From the NCBI RefSeq assembly GCF_026341275.1, contig NZ_JAIFZO010000002.1, positions 4,556,118 to 4,620,117 on the forward strand: a stretch of DNA of 64,000 nucleotides. The letters are read 5' to 3'. This stretch comes from Streptomyces ortus (GTDB taxonomy: Bacteria; Actinomycetota; Actinomycetes; Streptomycetales; Streptomycetaceae). Shown in pieces: positions 34,827 to 43,751 of the stretch; the stretch's first letter is position 1; every line of letters begins with the position of its first letter. Under the pieces are notes generated by a model that was not told where the DNA came from, did no database searches, and saw nothing but the letters and a program-made list of their open reading frames with translations. A program made the position numbers and the translations under genes.

Positions 34827-36269
34827 GTGAGCCTTTGGACTTCCTTGGAGCCCGCCTCCGCGACCGTGGACCCGGGTGGCAGTACGACGGTGCGGCTGCG
34901 TCTGCGTAATACGGGTGACGTGGTGGACGAGTACCGCTTCGAGGCGGTGGGTCCGCTGGCGCCGTGGGCGAGGGTGGAGCCGCAGGTGTTGCGGTTGTAT
35001 CCGGGGACGACGGGTTCGGTGGACATCGCGTTCGCGCCGCCGCGTACGCCGGATGCGACGGCGGGGCCGAATCCGTACGCGGTGCGGATCACGCCGACCG
35101 AGCACCCGGAGGCGACCACCGTCCCGGAGGGGAATCTCACCATCACCCCGTTCACGGAGGTGCGGGCGGAGTTGGTGCCGCCAACCGTGAAGGGGCGCTT
35201 CCGTGGCCGCCCCAAGCTGGCCGTGGACAATCTGGGCAATACGAAGCTGACGGCGTCGGTGAGCGGCAGCGACAACGGTGACCAGCTGTCGTACGACATC
35301 CACCCGTCGAACGTACAGATCGAACCGGGCCGGGCGGCGTTCGTGAAGACGACGCTGAAGCCGAAGCAGATCATCTGGTTCGGCTCGAAGGAGTCCCGGC
35401 CCTACACCCTCGCCGTGCAGCGCTCGGGTGTCGACCCGCTGGGCATCGAGGGCACGTACGTCCAGAAGGGTTTCCTGCCGCGCTGGCTCGCCACCTTCCT
35501 CGGGGTGTTCATGGCGCTCGCGATCACCTTCGTGATGCTGTGGATCGCCTACAAGCCGCAGGTGCGCAGCGCTGCTACGGAGAAGCTCCAGGAAGCCGGC
35601 ATCAGCACGCTGCCGCCCAGCCCCACGGCGTCCCCTCCCATACCGAGCGCTCCCACCGCCGCCCCCTCGACGACCCCGCCCGCCGCGCCGACGCAGGCCG
35701 CGGGCGGAGCCGGAGCCGCGGCGGGGGCCGGCGGAGGCGGCGGTTCCAAGGACAAGGAGACCAAGTCCCCGGAGCGGACCGCGGCGACCGCCGTCCAGGA
35801 ACTGGCCACGGACGAGCCGGACAAGAAGCACATCTGCTACCGGGCCTTCGTCAAGGGCAAGGGCTGGACGGAAGCGGCTTGCGACGGCGAGACGGCCGGT
35901 ACGGTGGGCAAGAACACGCCCCTCAAGAGCCTCAACATCGCCGTGTCGGGGACCAAGGGGACGGCGAGCGCGGCGTTCGTCCACGACCCGGAGTCGACCA
36001 ACGGGCGGGGGCACTACATCGCGCCCTGGTCGGGGGCGGCGGACGGCATCGACAACTACATCGGCAGTACGAAGAAGGACGCGCCGAATCTCCTGGGATT
36101 CACCATCAACGTCGGCGACGGGGCCGGGGCCGTCTGCCAGAACGCGCATGTGCACGACGCGGCGTGGCTGGGCCTCGGCTGCGACAAGCCGGGTGAGGGC
36201 GAGGGATACATCTTCGGCGGTTCGCTGGAGAACGCCCGCTGGCTGGAAGCGGTCAAGTTCACGGTGTGA
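34827..36269 (+). CDS. Twin CIS membrane protein 2: Ig-like / TM / ChW-like
   Basis: 480 residues. Residues 1-180 match protein 1 except for a few residues, and the TM region (216-244, LATFLGVFMALAITFVMLWI) is nearly the same. After a Pro/Ala/Gly linker the C-terminal domain is unrelated to protein 1: ICYRAFVKGKGWTEAACDGE, AGTVGKNTPLKSLNIAVSG and a GHYIAPWSGAADG segment, resembling Clostridial hydrophobic-W (ChW) type surface domains, then a Cys/Trp-containing tail. The GTG start again lacks a Shine-Dalgarno sequence and has TAGGTT six bases upstream. It clearly arose by duplication with exchange of the outside domain. Confidence 0.8.
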   Translation: MSLWTSLEPASATVDPGGSTTVRLRLRNTGDVVDEYRFEAVGPLAPWARVEPQVLRLYPGTTGSVDIAFAPPRTPDATAGPNPYAVRITPTEHPEATTVPEGNLTITPFTEVRAELVPPTVKGRFRGRPKLAVDNLGNTKLTASVSGSDNGDQLSYDIHPSNVQIEPGRAAFVKTTLKPKQIIWFGSKESRPYTLAVQRSGVDPLGIEGTYVQKGFLPRWLATFLGVFMALAITFVMLWIAYKPQVRSAATEKLQEAGISTLPPSPTASPPIPSAPTAAPSTTPPAAPTQAAGGAGAAAGAGGGGGSKDKETKSPERTAATAVQELATDEPDKKHICYRAFVKGKGWTEAACDGETAGTVGKNTPLKSLNIAVSGTKGTASAAFVHDPESTNGRGHYIAPWSGAADGIDNYIGSTKKDAPNLLGFTINVGDGAGAVCQNAHVHDAAWLGLGCDKPGEGEGYIFGGSLENARWLEAVKFTV

Positions 36270-36278
36270 CGACGCCCG

Positions 36279-36298
36279 GGCGCGGGTCCCCCCGCGCC
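36279..36298. terminator. Hairpin between convergent twin gene 2 and ATPase gene
   Basis: The perfect 8-bp arms ggcgcggg (36279-36286) and cccgcgcc (36291-36298) have a 4-nt loop, ten bases after the twin gene 2 stop and 17 before the ATPase gene end. Bidirectional. Confidence 0.65.
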
Positions 36299-36314
36299 AC
36301 GTTCGTCCGGACCG

Positions 36315-38336
36315 CTACCAGTTGCCCTCTCCGGGGACCAGCCGGCCCGCCTTGCGGTACTCGCGTTCCGCGCCCTCGCGCAGGTCCGCCGTGGTGACCG
36401 GGGCGCCGCGTCCGGCGGCGGCGTACGCGGCGGTGACGACCGCGCTGCGGATCGAGCCGCCCGCCAGCTCGAAGGCGTCTGCGACCGCCGAGGGGTCGGT
36501 GCCCTCCTCGCACGGCACCGCGGCCAGGCTGTGCCGCCACAGGGCGAGGCGCTGCCCGGCGTCGGGGAACGGGAAGTCGACCACCATGTCCAGGCGCCGC
36601 GTGAACGCCTCGTCGATGTTGGCGCGCAGGTTGGTGGTCAGCAGCGCGATGCCGTCGAAGGACTCCAGGCGCTGGAGCAGGTAGGCGCTCTCCATGTTGG
36701 CGTACTTGTCGTGCGAGTCCTTGACCTCGGAGCGCTTGCCGAAGACCGCGTCCGCCTCGTCGAAGAGCAGCACCGCGTCCGTGCGGTCGGCCTCCGTGAA
36801 GATGCGCTCCAGGTTCTTCTCGGTCTCGCCCACGAACTTGTCGACGATCGAGGAGAGCTGCACCACGTAGAGGTCCAGCCCCAGTTCGGCGGCGACGACC
36901 TCGGCCGACAGGGTCTTGCCGGTGCCGGACTCGCCCGCGAAGAGACCGAGGACACCGCGGCCCCGGCCGCCGCCCGCGCTGAGCCGCCAGTCCCCGAGGA
37001 CCTGGTCGCGGTGGCGGGCGCGCAGGGCCAGTTCGTGCAACTGCACGAGGGGCTTGTCGGGCAGGACGAGGTCCTGCCAGCCCACGTCGGGCCTGATCCG
37101 CCGGGCATGCCGTTCAAGCCCCGAGGCGGACTGCTGCCGGGCCGCGAGCCGCAGATGCGCGGCGGTCACCGCCGTGCCGTCGAAGCCGGCGAGGCTCTCG
37201 GCGGCCTGCGCGGCCCGCAGGATGCGGTCGCCGCCGAGCCGGTAGGGGGCCACGGTGGCCGCGAGGTCGAAATCGGGCTCGTGCCGCAGGGCGGCCGACC
37301 AGACGTCCACCGCGCCGGCCCGCTGCCGGGGCGCGTCGAGGACCAGCGGGTCGTGCTCGCACCACTGCGGGTCGTACGGCCGTGCCCCGGTGAGCAGCAC
37401 GGGCACCCCGGAGTGCGCCAACGCCCGTACCAGCGGACCGGGTTGCTCGGGCAGGGCGGACGCGACGACGGCGGCGTCGCGCAGCCTGGCCTCCCGCAGG
37501 AGTTCGGGTACGCGGTCCTCGGGGCCCGTGTAGTGCAGGGTCTCGTATCCGGCGGCCCGCAGAGCGGCGGCGGCCCCGGCGAGCCCGTCGCCCTCGCGGT
37601 GTTCGCGCAGATAGACGGTGAGGGGCGCGGCACTCAGCCGGGCGGCGAGCTTGGCGGTGAACCCGTCGTCGTGCGAGGGAGCGGCGGTCGCGAGCGGGTG
37701 GACGTGTCCGGCGAGCGCGGGGTCCAGGGTGTCGTCGCCGAGCAGATGCGCGATGAGCCGGTCGGGTACGCGCAACGCCCGGCTGAGGAAGGGCCGTTCG
37801 GAATCCTCGACGGTCAGCAGACCGAGCGCGCTCAGGGGTGCCGAGGGATGGAAGCGGGCCCGCGCGGGGGCGAAGTGCACGGGCAGCCCGCACAGGTCGA
37901 GGGCGAGGCCGGTGGTGGCCCGGCGCCTGCTGACGTCGTCGTTGAGATACCCGTACAGCGACTCGAAGGAGCGCTCCAGTTCGGGGGCGAGGGCGATCAG
38001 CAGGATCCGCAGGTCCAGTTCGGTGAGCCCGAGCCGTACCGCGAGCAGCTCCAGCCGGTCGGCACCGGCGCCCTCGTGCCCGTCGGCGGCACTGCCGCCG
38101 CCGTCCCCGTCGCCCGCCCCGTCCTCGAAGACGGAGGCGGTGGCGGAGGCGTACGGGGCCGTTTTGGGCCCGAGCAGATGACGTACCGCCTCGTCGGAGA
38201 GGTACAGGCCGCGCAGCGGATCGCCCGCCGTGGGGTCATCGGCGGTGCGCTCGTCGACCAACTCGGCGACCCGGTCGCGCAGTCGGGTCAGCCGGAGCAG
38301 GAGCGTGTCGGGCGTGGGCGGGGCGTGGGTGGTCAC
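36315..38336 (-). CDS. CIS AAA+ ATPase (afp15-like)
   Basis: A 673-residue protein. The N-terminal 400 residues are helical and family-specific (LELLAVRLGLTELDLRILLI, LERSFESLYGYLNDDVSRRR). The C-terminal AAA+ module has Walker A GESGTGKT (near 465), Walker B VLLFDEAD (near 523), sensor 1 LLTTNLR and an Arg-finger region (FTRRLDMVVDFPFP). In afp/PVC clusters this ATPase is needed for particle assembly or maintenance. The GTG at 38336 overlaps the DUF4255 stop (GTGA), so the two are coupled. A much longer upstream frame is noise. Confidence 0.88.
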   Translation of the reverse strand: MTTHAPPTPDTLLLRLTRLRDRVAELVDERTADDPTAGDPLRGLYLSDEAVRHLLGPKTAPYASATASVFEDGAGDGDGGGSAADGHEGAGADRLELLAVRLGLTELDLRILLIALAPELERSFESLYGYLNDDVSRRRATTGLALDLCGLPVHFAPARARFHPSAPLSALGLLTVEDSERPFLSRALRVPDRLIAHLLGDDTLDPALAGHVHPLATAAPSHDDGFTAKLAARLSAAPLTVYLREHREGDGLAGAAAALRAAGYETLHYTGPEDRVPELLREARLRDAAVVASALPEQPGPLVRALAHSGVPVLLTGARPYDPQWCEHDPLVLDAPRQRAGAVDVWSAALRHEPDFDLAATVAPYRLGGDRILRAAQAAESLAGFDGTAVTAAHLRLAARQQSASGLERHARRIRPDVGWQDLVLPDKPLVQLHELALRARHRDQVLGDWRLSAGGGRGRGVLGLFAGESGTGKTLSAEVVAAELGLDLYVVQLSSIVDKFVGETEKNLERIFTEADRTDAVLLFDEADAVFGKRSEVKDSHDKYANMESAYLLQRLESFDGIALLTTNLRANIDEAFTRRLDMVVDFPFPDAGQRLALWRHSLAAVPCEEGTDPSAVADAFELAGGSIRSAVVTAAYAAAGRGAPVTTADLREGAEREYRKAGRLVPGEGNW

Positions 38337-39028
38337 TTCTGCCGTTCTCCGGTCTCGTGCTGACCGGTGGTGTTCTCGCGGGTACCGGTGCCCAGGGGCG
38401 AGGACTTGAGGTGCCGCGGCCGGTGCCGGCGTTCCTCCGAACCCTCCAGCGAGCCGTCGATGCCGCGGATACGCACGCCCGCGCCCTCCGTGACCGGCGG
38501 ACCGGCGTCGTACTCGGGGTAGGCCGGGAAGGGCGCGGTGACGACGAGGTCCAGGGACGGCTTCAGCTCGCCGCCCATCGCGGACCAGATCTCGGCCAGC
38601 GACCGGGACTCGGTGTGCAGCCCGGCCACCGTGAGCGGGATGGACAGGCCCAGCGCGCCGAGCGGACCCGGCAGTTCGTCCGAGGGCATCAGCTCGTGCG
38701 GCAGCAGGGTCGCCAACGCGGCCGACAGCAGCCGGTGTTCGTCCAGCGGCTGCTTGGTCCACGCGGTGACCAGGTACGACAGCCGGAACCAGCGGGGCGG
38801 CTGACGGCGGCGTACGACGATGTCGCGGTCGTCGCGGACGGCGGTGTGGCCGCGCTGGCGCCGGGAGACGTCCTCACGGATGTCGTACAGGTAAGTGTTG
38901 ATGGTCGGCGCGTTGCGCCGGGCCGCCCAGTCGCGGGTCGGGGCCTCGAAGGAGACGTCGATGCCGGACCCGGCCAGCGCACCACCCCCGAGCAGCCGCT
39001 TGAGGACCTCGTCCACCTCGTGGATCAC
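38333..39028 (-). CDS. CIS tail terminator / cap protein (DUF4255, afp16-like)
   Basis: A 231-residue protein. DUF4255 landmarks are IHEVDEVLKRLLGGGALAGS, VSFEAPTRDWAARRNAPTIN, YLYDIREDVSRR and WFRLSYLVTAWTKQPLDEHR. The family caps the distal end of sheath and tube and sets length. The C-terminal 50 residues are Arg/Glu/Gly-rich and probably flexible. It starts a two-gene operon with the ATPase; 161 nt separate it from the regulator gene, also leftward, so it likely has its own promoter. Confidence 0.88.
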   Translation of the reverse strand: MIHEVDEVLKRLLGGGALAGSGIDVSFEAPTRDWAARRNAPTINTYLYDIREDVSRRQRGHTAVRDDRDIVVRRRQPPRWFRLSYLVTAWTKQPLDEHRLLSAALATLLPHELMPSDELPGPLGALGLSIPLTVAGLHTESRSLAEIWSAMGGELKPSLDLVVTAPFPAYPEYDAGPPVTEGAGVRIRGIDGSLEGSEERRHRPRHLKSSPLGTGTRENTTGQHETGERQK

Positions 39029-39189
39029 CGTCGCGCTCCCGCCCTGCCGTGCCCTGCCGTACCGCCACGGAGGACGGGACAGCTGTCGTAACCGATCGTG
39101 CCTGGGAAGGCTCCGTCTCCGCAGGCACGCCGGGGACGACCGGCGGGCACAGAGTCCTGCCCCCGCGTCCGTCCCGGCTGCCCGTTCGA

Positions 39190-39858
39190 TCAGATGTAGC
39201 CTTCACGCAGGGCATGTGCCACCGCATGCGCCCGGTTGCGCAGATGCAGTCGGGTGGTGAGCCCGTGCATCACGTTCTTGACGGTCCGTTCGGAGTAGGA
39301 CAGCTTGCTGGCGATCTCCCCGGTGTCGAGCCCCTCGGCGACGAGCCTGAGCACATCCACCTCACGCGGTGCGAGCCCCGAGGAAGGAGTACCGGGATTG
39401 CTGCTCGCCGTGCGGTGCAGCGAACCCACCTGGCTGATCAGCCGGCCGAGCAGATCGGCGGGCAGATCGCCGTCGCCCCGGGAGGCCGCGACGACCGCCT
39501 GCACCAGCCGGTGCGCGGTGGCCTCGTGGCGCCACACGATGGCGCCGACCCCGCACTCGATGACGTCGAGCAGCTCGGTCTCGCGGATCATGCTCACCAC
39601 GAGGACGGCACGGGCGCCCTCGCTGCGCACCAGTCTGCGCAGCCGGGAGAGCGCGGCCTCGTCCAGCGTCTCGCTGATCAGCAGGGCGACGGTGTCGGGC
39701 CCGGTCTCGGTCTCCTCGCGGAGGTCGATCACCGGGTGCTGCCGCAGCTGGCTGGCCGCTCCCTCCCGGGTGATCGGGTCCGAGGCGTGTACCGCCACCG
39801 GTATTCGGGACTCGGGCTCTGCCGTGCCCGGAGCCGCGGTCCCAAATGAGCTGCGCAA
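39190..39858 (-). CDS. LuxR-type regulator next to the CIS, receiver-like without phospho-Asp
   Basis: 222 residues. Residues 20-130 resemble a response-regulator receiver fold (IPVAVHASDPITREGAASQL, ARAVLVVSMIRETELLDVIE, VIVWRHEATAHRLVQAV-like end), but the place of the phosphorylated Asp reads ALLISET, so it is probably not phosphorylated. The C-terminus is a LuxR helix-turn-helix (LAPREVDVLRLVAEGLDTGE, YSERTVKNVMHGLTTRL). Start is TTG at 39858 with GGGGAG close upstream. Position at the edge of the CIS locus, with an inverted repeat upstream (39880-39910), suggests it controls the CIS and perhaps itself. Confidence 0.82.
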   Translation of the reverse strand: MRSSFGTAAPGTAEPESRIPVAVHASDPITREGAASQLRQHPVIDLREETETGPDTVALLISETLDEAALSRLRRLVRSEGARAVLVVSMIRETELLDVIECGVGAIVWRHEATAHRLVQAVVAASRGDGDLPADLLGRLISQVGSLHRTASSNPGTPSSGLAPREVDVLRLVAEGLDTGEIASKLSYSERTVKNVMHGLTTRLHLRNRAHAVAHALREGYI

Positions 39859-39879
39859 CGGACTCCCCTATGTTCACGA

Positions 39880-39910
39880 GCCCGTCACCTCTGTGGCGTC
39901 CGTGACGGGC
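39880..39910. promoter_or_regulatory. Inverted repeat GCCCGTCAC-N13-GTGACGGGC
   Basis: The perfect 9-bp arms 39880-39888 and 39902-39910 lie 22 bases upstream of the LuxR-type gene and in front of the divergent LAL-type regulator. A second smaller palindrome, cccac-N6-gtggg, lies near 40010. Candidate operators for one of the two regulators. Confidence 0.45.
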
Positions 39911-40100
39911 GTGCAGTCATCACACTTCTGGGGGCCGTGTACTCGGCGCAATCGTGGAGAACCACGAGACACACCACGAGATCGGGAAGCAGATCGAAAA
40001 CGGTGTCGCCCACATGACAGTGGGTCATCTCACTCAACGGGAGCCGCCCGTTCCGCCGTCTCACACAGTGGGCCGCACCACGGCCGCGAGGGAGGCAGGG

Positions 40101-43082
40101 ATGTACGTACCACTGCTTGAGCGCCGCCAAACCCTGGAACTGGTCGCCGCCGAGGCCGCGCGCGCCCGTGCCGGAACCGGGCGGCTCGTTCTGCTGCGGG
40201 GTGCCACCGGCACGGGCCGTTCCGCCCTCCTCGAAGCCGCCGCCGAGCAGGCGGAGAAGGCCGGGATGCGGGTGCTGCGGGCCCGCTGCTCGCCGGACGA
40301 CACAGCTCTGCCCTTCGCGGCCGTACGCCAACTGCTGGGCCCGCAATCGGAGTTCTCGGAGGAGCGGGAGGTGCCGGACGAGCGGGCCCGGGGGGCCTGG
40401 CTGTGGCGGCTGCTGCGTTCGTTCACGGCCGGACCGCCCCTCCTGGTGGCCGTGGACGACGTCCATCACGCGGACGACGCCTCCCGGCGCTGGCTCGTCG
40501 ACGCGGCCCGGCGGGTGGACCGCTTACCGGTACTGCTGGTGGTGACCGAGCGCAGCCAGTACGACATCGAGGCGCCGTCGGCAGGCCTCGCCCACACCCT
40601 GTCGCCCGCCCTCGTCCGCACGCTCACGCTCGCCCCCCTGAGCGCCGACTCCACGGCGCGGCTGGTGCGTTCGGACTTCGGCACGGTGCCGCGGGCGTGG
40701 GTGGAGGACTGCGTACGGGCGAGCGCGGGCAGTCCGCTGCTGTTGCGCGCCCTGCTGGACGACCTGCGCGGCACGCTGCCCGCGACGGTGCCGAGGGCGA
40801 GCGCCGCGCTGTATCCGGGCGCGTACCAGGCCGCGCTCTCCTGGTGGCTGGACAGCGCGGGCCCCGCGACGACGGAGGTGGCCCGCGTGCTGGCGGCCCT
40901 GGACGACGCTTCGTCGGCACCTGACGCCCGGACGCCGTCCGAGTCGTCGAACGGCGGACCGCGACCACCACAGCCACCCGACCCCGACCCAGACCCAGCC
41001 CTCGACCCAGACCCAGACCCCGAGATGGAAACCAGACCCGAACCCGAACCCGAACCCGAACCCGAAGCCCAACCCCGACCCCGACCCCGACCCCGTCCCG
41101 ACGATCTGGCCTCCGACGGGTTCTCGGCGGGCGGCGCGGCGCCGGTTTCGGGTGAGTTCGCCGAGTTGCTCGGTGGGGTCACCGGTGCCGATCCCGCTCG
41201 GGTGGTGGGGTGGCTCACCGCCATGACGCGGCTGGGGTTCCTGCGGTCCGGCGCCGCCGGGCGCCCCAGCTACGCCCACCCGCTGCTGCGGGACGCGGTG
41301 CTGAGCGGCTGGCCCGTGGCCCGGCGGCGGGCCGCGCACCGCAGGGCCGCCGAGGTCATGCTGCGGCGCGGCGAACGCGCCGAGACCGTGGCCGGCCAGC
41401 TGCTGCGGGCCGACGCCGTCGGCGAGCCCTGGGTCACCGGCGTCCTGCTGGACGCCTCCGCCGTCGCCGTCCACGCCGGCCGCACCACCGACGCCCTGCC
41501 CTATCTGCGCCGCGCCCTGGACGAACCGCTCCCCGACGACCACCGGCAGCGGCTCCTCACCGAACTGGGCTCCCTGGAGTACGCCACCGTCCGCTCCTCG
41601 GCCGGCATACCGCGCCTCGCCGAGGCGGTACGCCTGCCGGGCGTCCCGCAGGACCGGGTGCGCGCGGCCGTGGCGCTGGGCACCGCGCTGGCCGGACGGG
41701 GCGAGGCCCGCGCCGCCGTCGACGTACTGCGGTCGCTGGACTCGCAGCTCACGGGCCACCCCGACCTGGCCCGTACCCTGCAGATCGCCTCGGCGCTGCT
41801 CTCCGACCAGGACCACGAGATCAGGCAGGAGGTCTACCGCTGGCTGCGGGAGAGCGCCGCCCGCTCACCGCACCTCGTCGGCAGCGCGGGCCAGGCACTG
41901 CTCGTACGGTACGAGGCCACGGCGGGCCTGCTCCCGGCGGACGCCGCCATGACCCGCGTACGAGCCCTCCTCGCCGAACCGGTCGACCCGCTCGCGGAGC
42001 CCTTCCTGCTGGGTACGGCCGCCGCGGTCGCGCAGTGGGCCGACGAACTCGACGAGGCCGAACGGCTCGTCGGCCGCGGCCTCGCCCGGCAGCGTCCCTC
42101 CCTGCTGCACCCGATGCACCGCGCCCTGCTGAACGTCCGCGCCGACATCGCCGCCGCCCGCGGCGACCACGCGCGGCTGCTCACCGGCCCCGAGGCCCGG
42201 CCGTCGTCCGGCACCCGGCTGGGCCCGGGCAACGGCCAGGCCCACGCCCTGGTCGCGCTGGTCGAGACCGGCCGGACGGTGGAGGCCCGCAGACTCGCGG
42301 GCGGCTTCGACCTGCGGGACGCGAAGGACTCCTGGGAGGTGAACCGTTTCCTGTACGCGCGAGGCGTGTTGCGGGCCACCGGCGGGGACCCGGCCGGCGC
42401 CCTGGACGACTTCCTCGAATGCGGACGCCGGCAGTCGGCGCGCGACGTGGTGAGCCCGGTCGTCACCCCCTGGCGGAGCGCCTCCGCGGAGTGCCGGCTG
42501 GCCCTCGGCCGCCCCCGGGAGGCGCTGGAACTGGCCGAGGAGGAACTGCGCCTCGCCCAGGTGTGGAACACCCCGCGGCCGGTGGGCCGCGCCCTGCGGG
42601 TGCTCGGCCTGGCGACCGGCGGGCGGCGCGGCCTGGAACTCGCCGACGAGGCCGTACGCGTACTGCGGGACGCCTCCGCGGACGTCCCGCTCGACACGGA
42701 ACTGATCCCCGCGCTGATCGCGCAGGGACGTCAGCTCACCGCCGCCGGGGAGCGGGCCCGCGCCCGCGACTGCCTGCGGGAGGCGGCCGAACGCGCCGAA
42801 CGGCTGGGCGCCGTACGGCTGCGGGCCGACGCCGAGCAGGCCCTGCGCGAGGGCGGTGCCCGCCGCACCACGACGGCGCTCACCGGATCGGGCGCGCTCA
42901 CCGGCAGCGAACGCCGGATAGCCGAGCTGGCCGCCGAGGGCCGTACGAACACGGAGATCGCGGAACTGCTGCACCTCGCGCGGCGCACCGTGGAGACCCA
43001 TCTGACCAGCACCTACCGGAAGTTGGGCATCCGCCGCCGCGGCGAACTGCCGACCGCGCTGGGCGGTCGGCAGGGTGGGTGA
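40101..43082 (+). CDS. Large LuxR-family (LAL-type) ATPase regulator
   Basis: About 993 residues. An N-terminal AAA/NACHT-like ATPase has Walker A GATGTGRSALLEAA and Walker B-like LLVAVDDVHHAD. A middle helical region has TPR-like pairs (LPYLRRALDEPLPDDHRQRL, ARAAVDVLRSLDSQL). The C-terminal LuxR helix-turn-helix is LTGSERRIAELAAEGRTNTE, RTVETHLTSTYRKLGI. An odd Pro-Asp / Pro-Glu / Pro-Arg repeat hinge (about 290-335) separates the ATPase from the rest. The ATG at 40101 has GGGAGG just upstream; an in-frame start at 39954 is possible. LAL regulators often control secondary metabolism; a link to the CIS is not shown. Confidence 0.85.
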   Translation: MYVPLLERRQTLELVAAEAARARAGTGRLVLLRGATGTGRSALLEAAAEQAEKAGMRVLRARCSPDDTALPFAAVRQLLGPQSEFSEEREVPDERARGAWLWRLLRSFTAGPPLLVAVDDVHHADDASRRWLVDAARRVDRLPVLLVVTERSQYDIEAPSAGLAHTLSPALVRTLTLAPLSADSTARLVRSDFGTVPRAWVEDCVRASAGSPLLLRALLDDLRGTLPATVPRASAALYPGAYQAALSWWLDSAGPATTEVARVLAALDDASSAPDARTPSESSNGGPRPPQPPDPDPDPALDPDPDPEMETRPEPEPEPEPEAQPRPRPRPRPDDLASDGFSAGGAAPVSGEFAELLGGVTGADPARVVGWLTAMTRLGFLRSGAAGRPSYAHPLLRDAVLSGWPVARRRAAHRRAAEVMLRRGERAETVAGQLLRADAVGEPWVTGVLLDASAVAVHAGRTTDALPYLRRALDEPLPDDHRQRLLTELGSLEYATVRSSAGIPRLAEAVRLPGVPQDRVRAAVALGTALAGRGEARAAVDVLRSLDSQLTGHPDLARTLQIASALLSDQDHEIRQEVYRWLRESAARSPHLVGSAGQALLVRYEATAGLLPADAAMTRVRALLAEPVDPLAEPFLLGTAAAVAQWADELDEAERLVGRGLARQRPSLLHPMHRALLNVRADIAAARGDHARLLTGPEARPSSGTRLGPGNGQAHALVALVETGRTVEARRLAGGFDLRDAKDSWEVNRFLYARGVLRATGGDPAGALDDFLECGRRQSARDVVSPVVTPWRSASAECRLALGRPREALELAEEELRLAQVWNTPRPVGRALRVLGLATGGRRGLELADEAVRVLRDASADVPLDTELIPALIAQGRQLTAAGERARARDCLREAAERAERLGAVRLRADAEQALREGGARRTTTALTGSGALTGSERRIAELAAEGRTNTEIAELLHLARRTVETHLTSTYRKLGIRRRGELPTALGGRQGG
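40977..41098 (+). repeat. 6-bp microsatellite-like repeats (acccga / acccag)
   Basis: Runs of ccgacccagacccag and gaacccgaacccgaaccc encode the Pro-Asp, Pro-Glu and Pro-Arg hinge of the LAL regulator. Such units change length by slippage in multiples of two codons. Confidence 0.7.
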
Positions 43083-43149
43083 CGGTACGGGCGCCACGCT
43101 GCCGGATATCTCTTTGCGGTGCCCCGCACCCGCCTCGCACACTGACCCG

Positions 43150-43686
43150 GTGCTGACACGACGTGAGGCACCCGCCGACGTGCCCGCCGCCCGAGCTGTG
43201 ATCGCGGCGGCCTTCGCCCATGCGGACGCCCCCGACCGGGATCCGGTGGAGGCGACCCTGCTCGACGCGCTGCGCACCTGCGACGGCTGGCTGCCCGAAC
43301 TGTCCTACGTGGCGGTCGAGGAGAACGGCGGGAACGAGGTCGTCGGCCATGTCGTCTGTACGCGCGGGCACGTGGACGGCGTACCGGTTCTCGGACTCGG
43401 CCCGATCGGCGTGCGCCCGGACGTGCAGCGCCTGGGCACCGGCCTCGCCCTGGTGCACGCGGTGCTCGGCGCGGCGGACGCGCTCGGCGAACCGCTCGTC
43501 GCCCTGCTCGGCAGCCCCGCCTACTACGGCCGCTTCGGCTTCCGTCCCGCCGCCGACCTGGGCATCCTGCCGCCCGACCCGGCCTGGGGCGAGTACTTCC
43601 AGGTCCGCACCCTGACGGCGTACACCTCGTACGAGCCGGCGCCGCGCGGCACGTTCAGGTACGCGGAACCGTTCGACAACCTCTAG
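43150..43686 (+). CDS. GNAT N-acetyltransferase (YhbS-like)
   Basis: About 178 residues: VPAARAVIAAAFAHAD, VVGHVVCTRGHVDGVPVLGL, GPIGVRPDVQRLGTGLALVH (acetyl-CoA loop) and LLGSPAYYGRFGFRPAADLG, the order seen in YhbS-type acetyltransferases. The GTG at 43150 is chosen as the first start before the domain; 43075 would overlap the LAL gene and adds non-conserved residues. No ribosome-binding site is obvious. Substrate unknown. A strong terminator follows. Confidence 0.82.
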   Translation: MLTRREAPADVPAARAVIAAAFAHADAPDRDPVEATLLDALRTCDGWLPELSYVAVEENGGNEVVGHVVCTRGHVDGVPVLGLGPIGVRPDVQRLGTGLALVHAVLGAADALGEPLVALLGSPAYYGRFGFRPAADLGILPPDPAWGEYFQVRTLTAYTSYEPAPRGTFRYAEPFDNL

Positions 43687-43696
43687 GCGGTTGTGC

Positions 43697-43728
43697 GAAC
43701 GGCCCCCGCCGACGGGCGGGGGCCGTTC
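43697..43728. terminator. 14-bp bidirectional terminator hairpin
   Basis: The perfect arms gaacggcccccgcc (43697-43710) and ggcgggggccgttc (43715-43728) lie between the convergent GNAT and iron-sulfur genes. Confidence 0.85.
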
Positions 43729-43751
43729 ATCTCACTTGCCTGTGCGCACGC

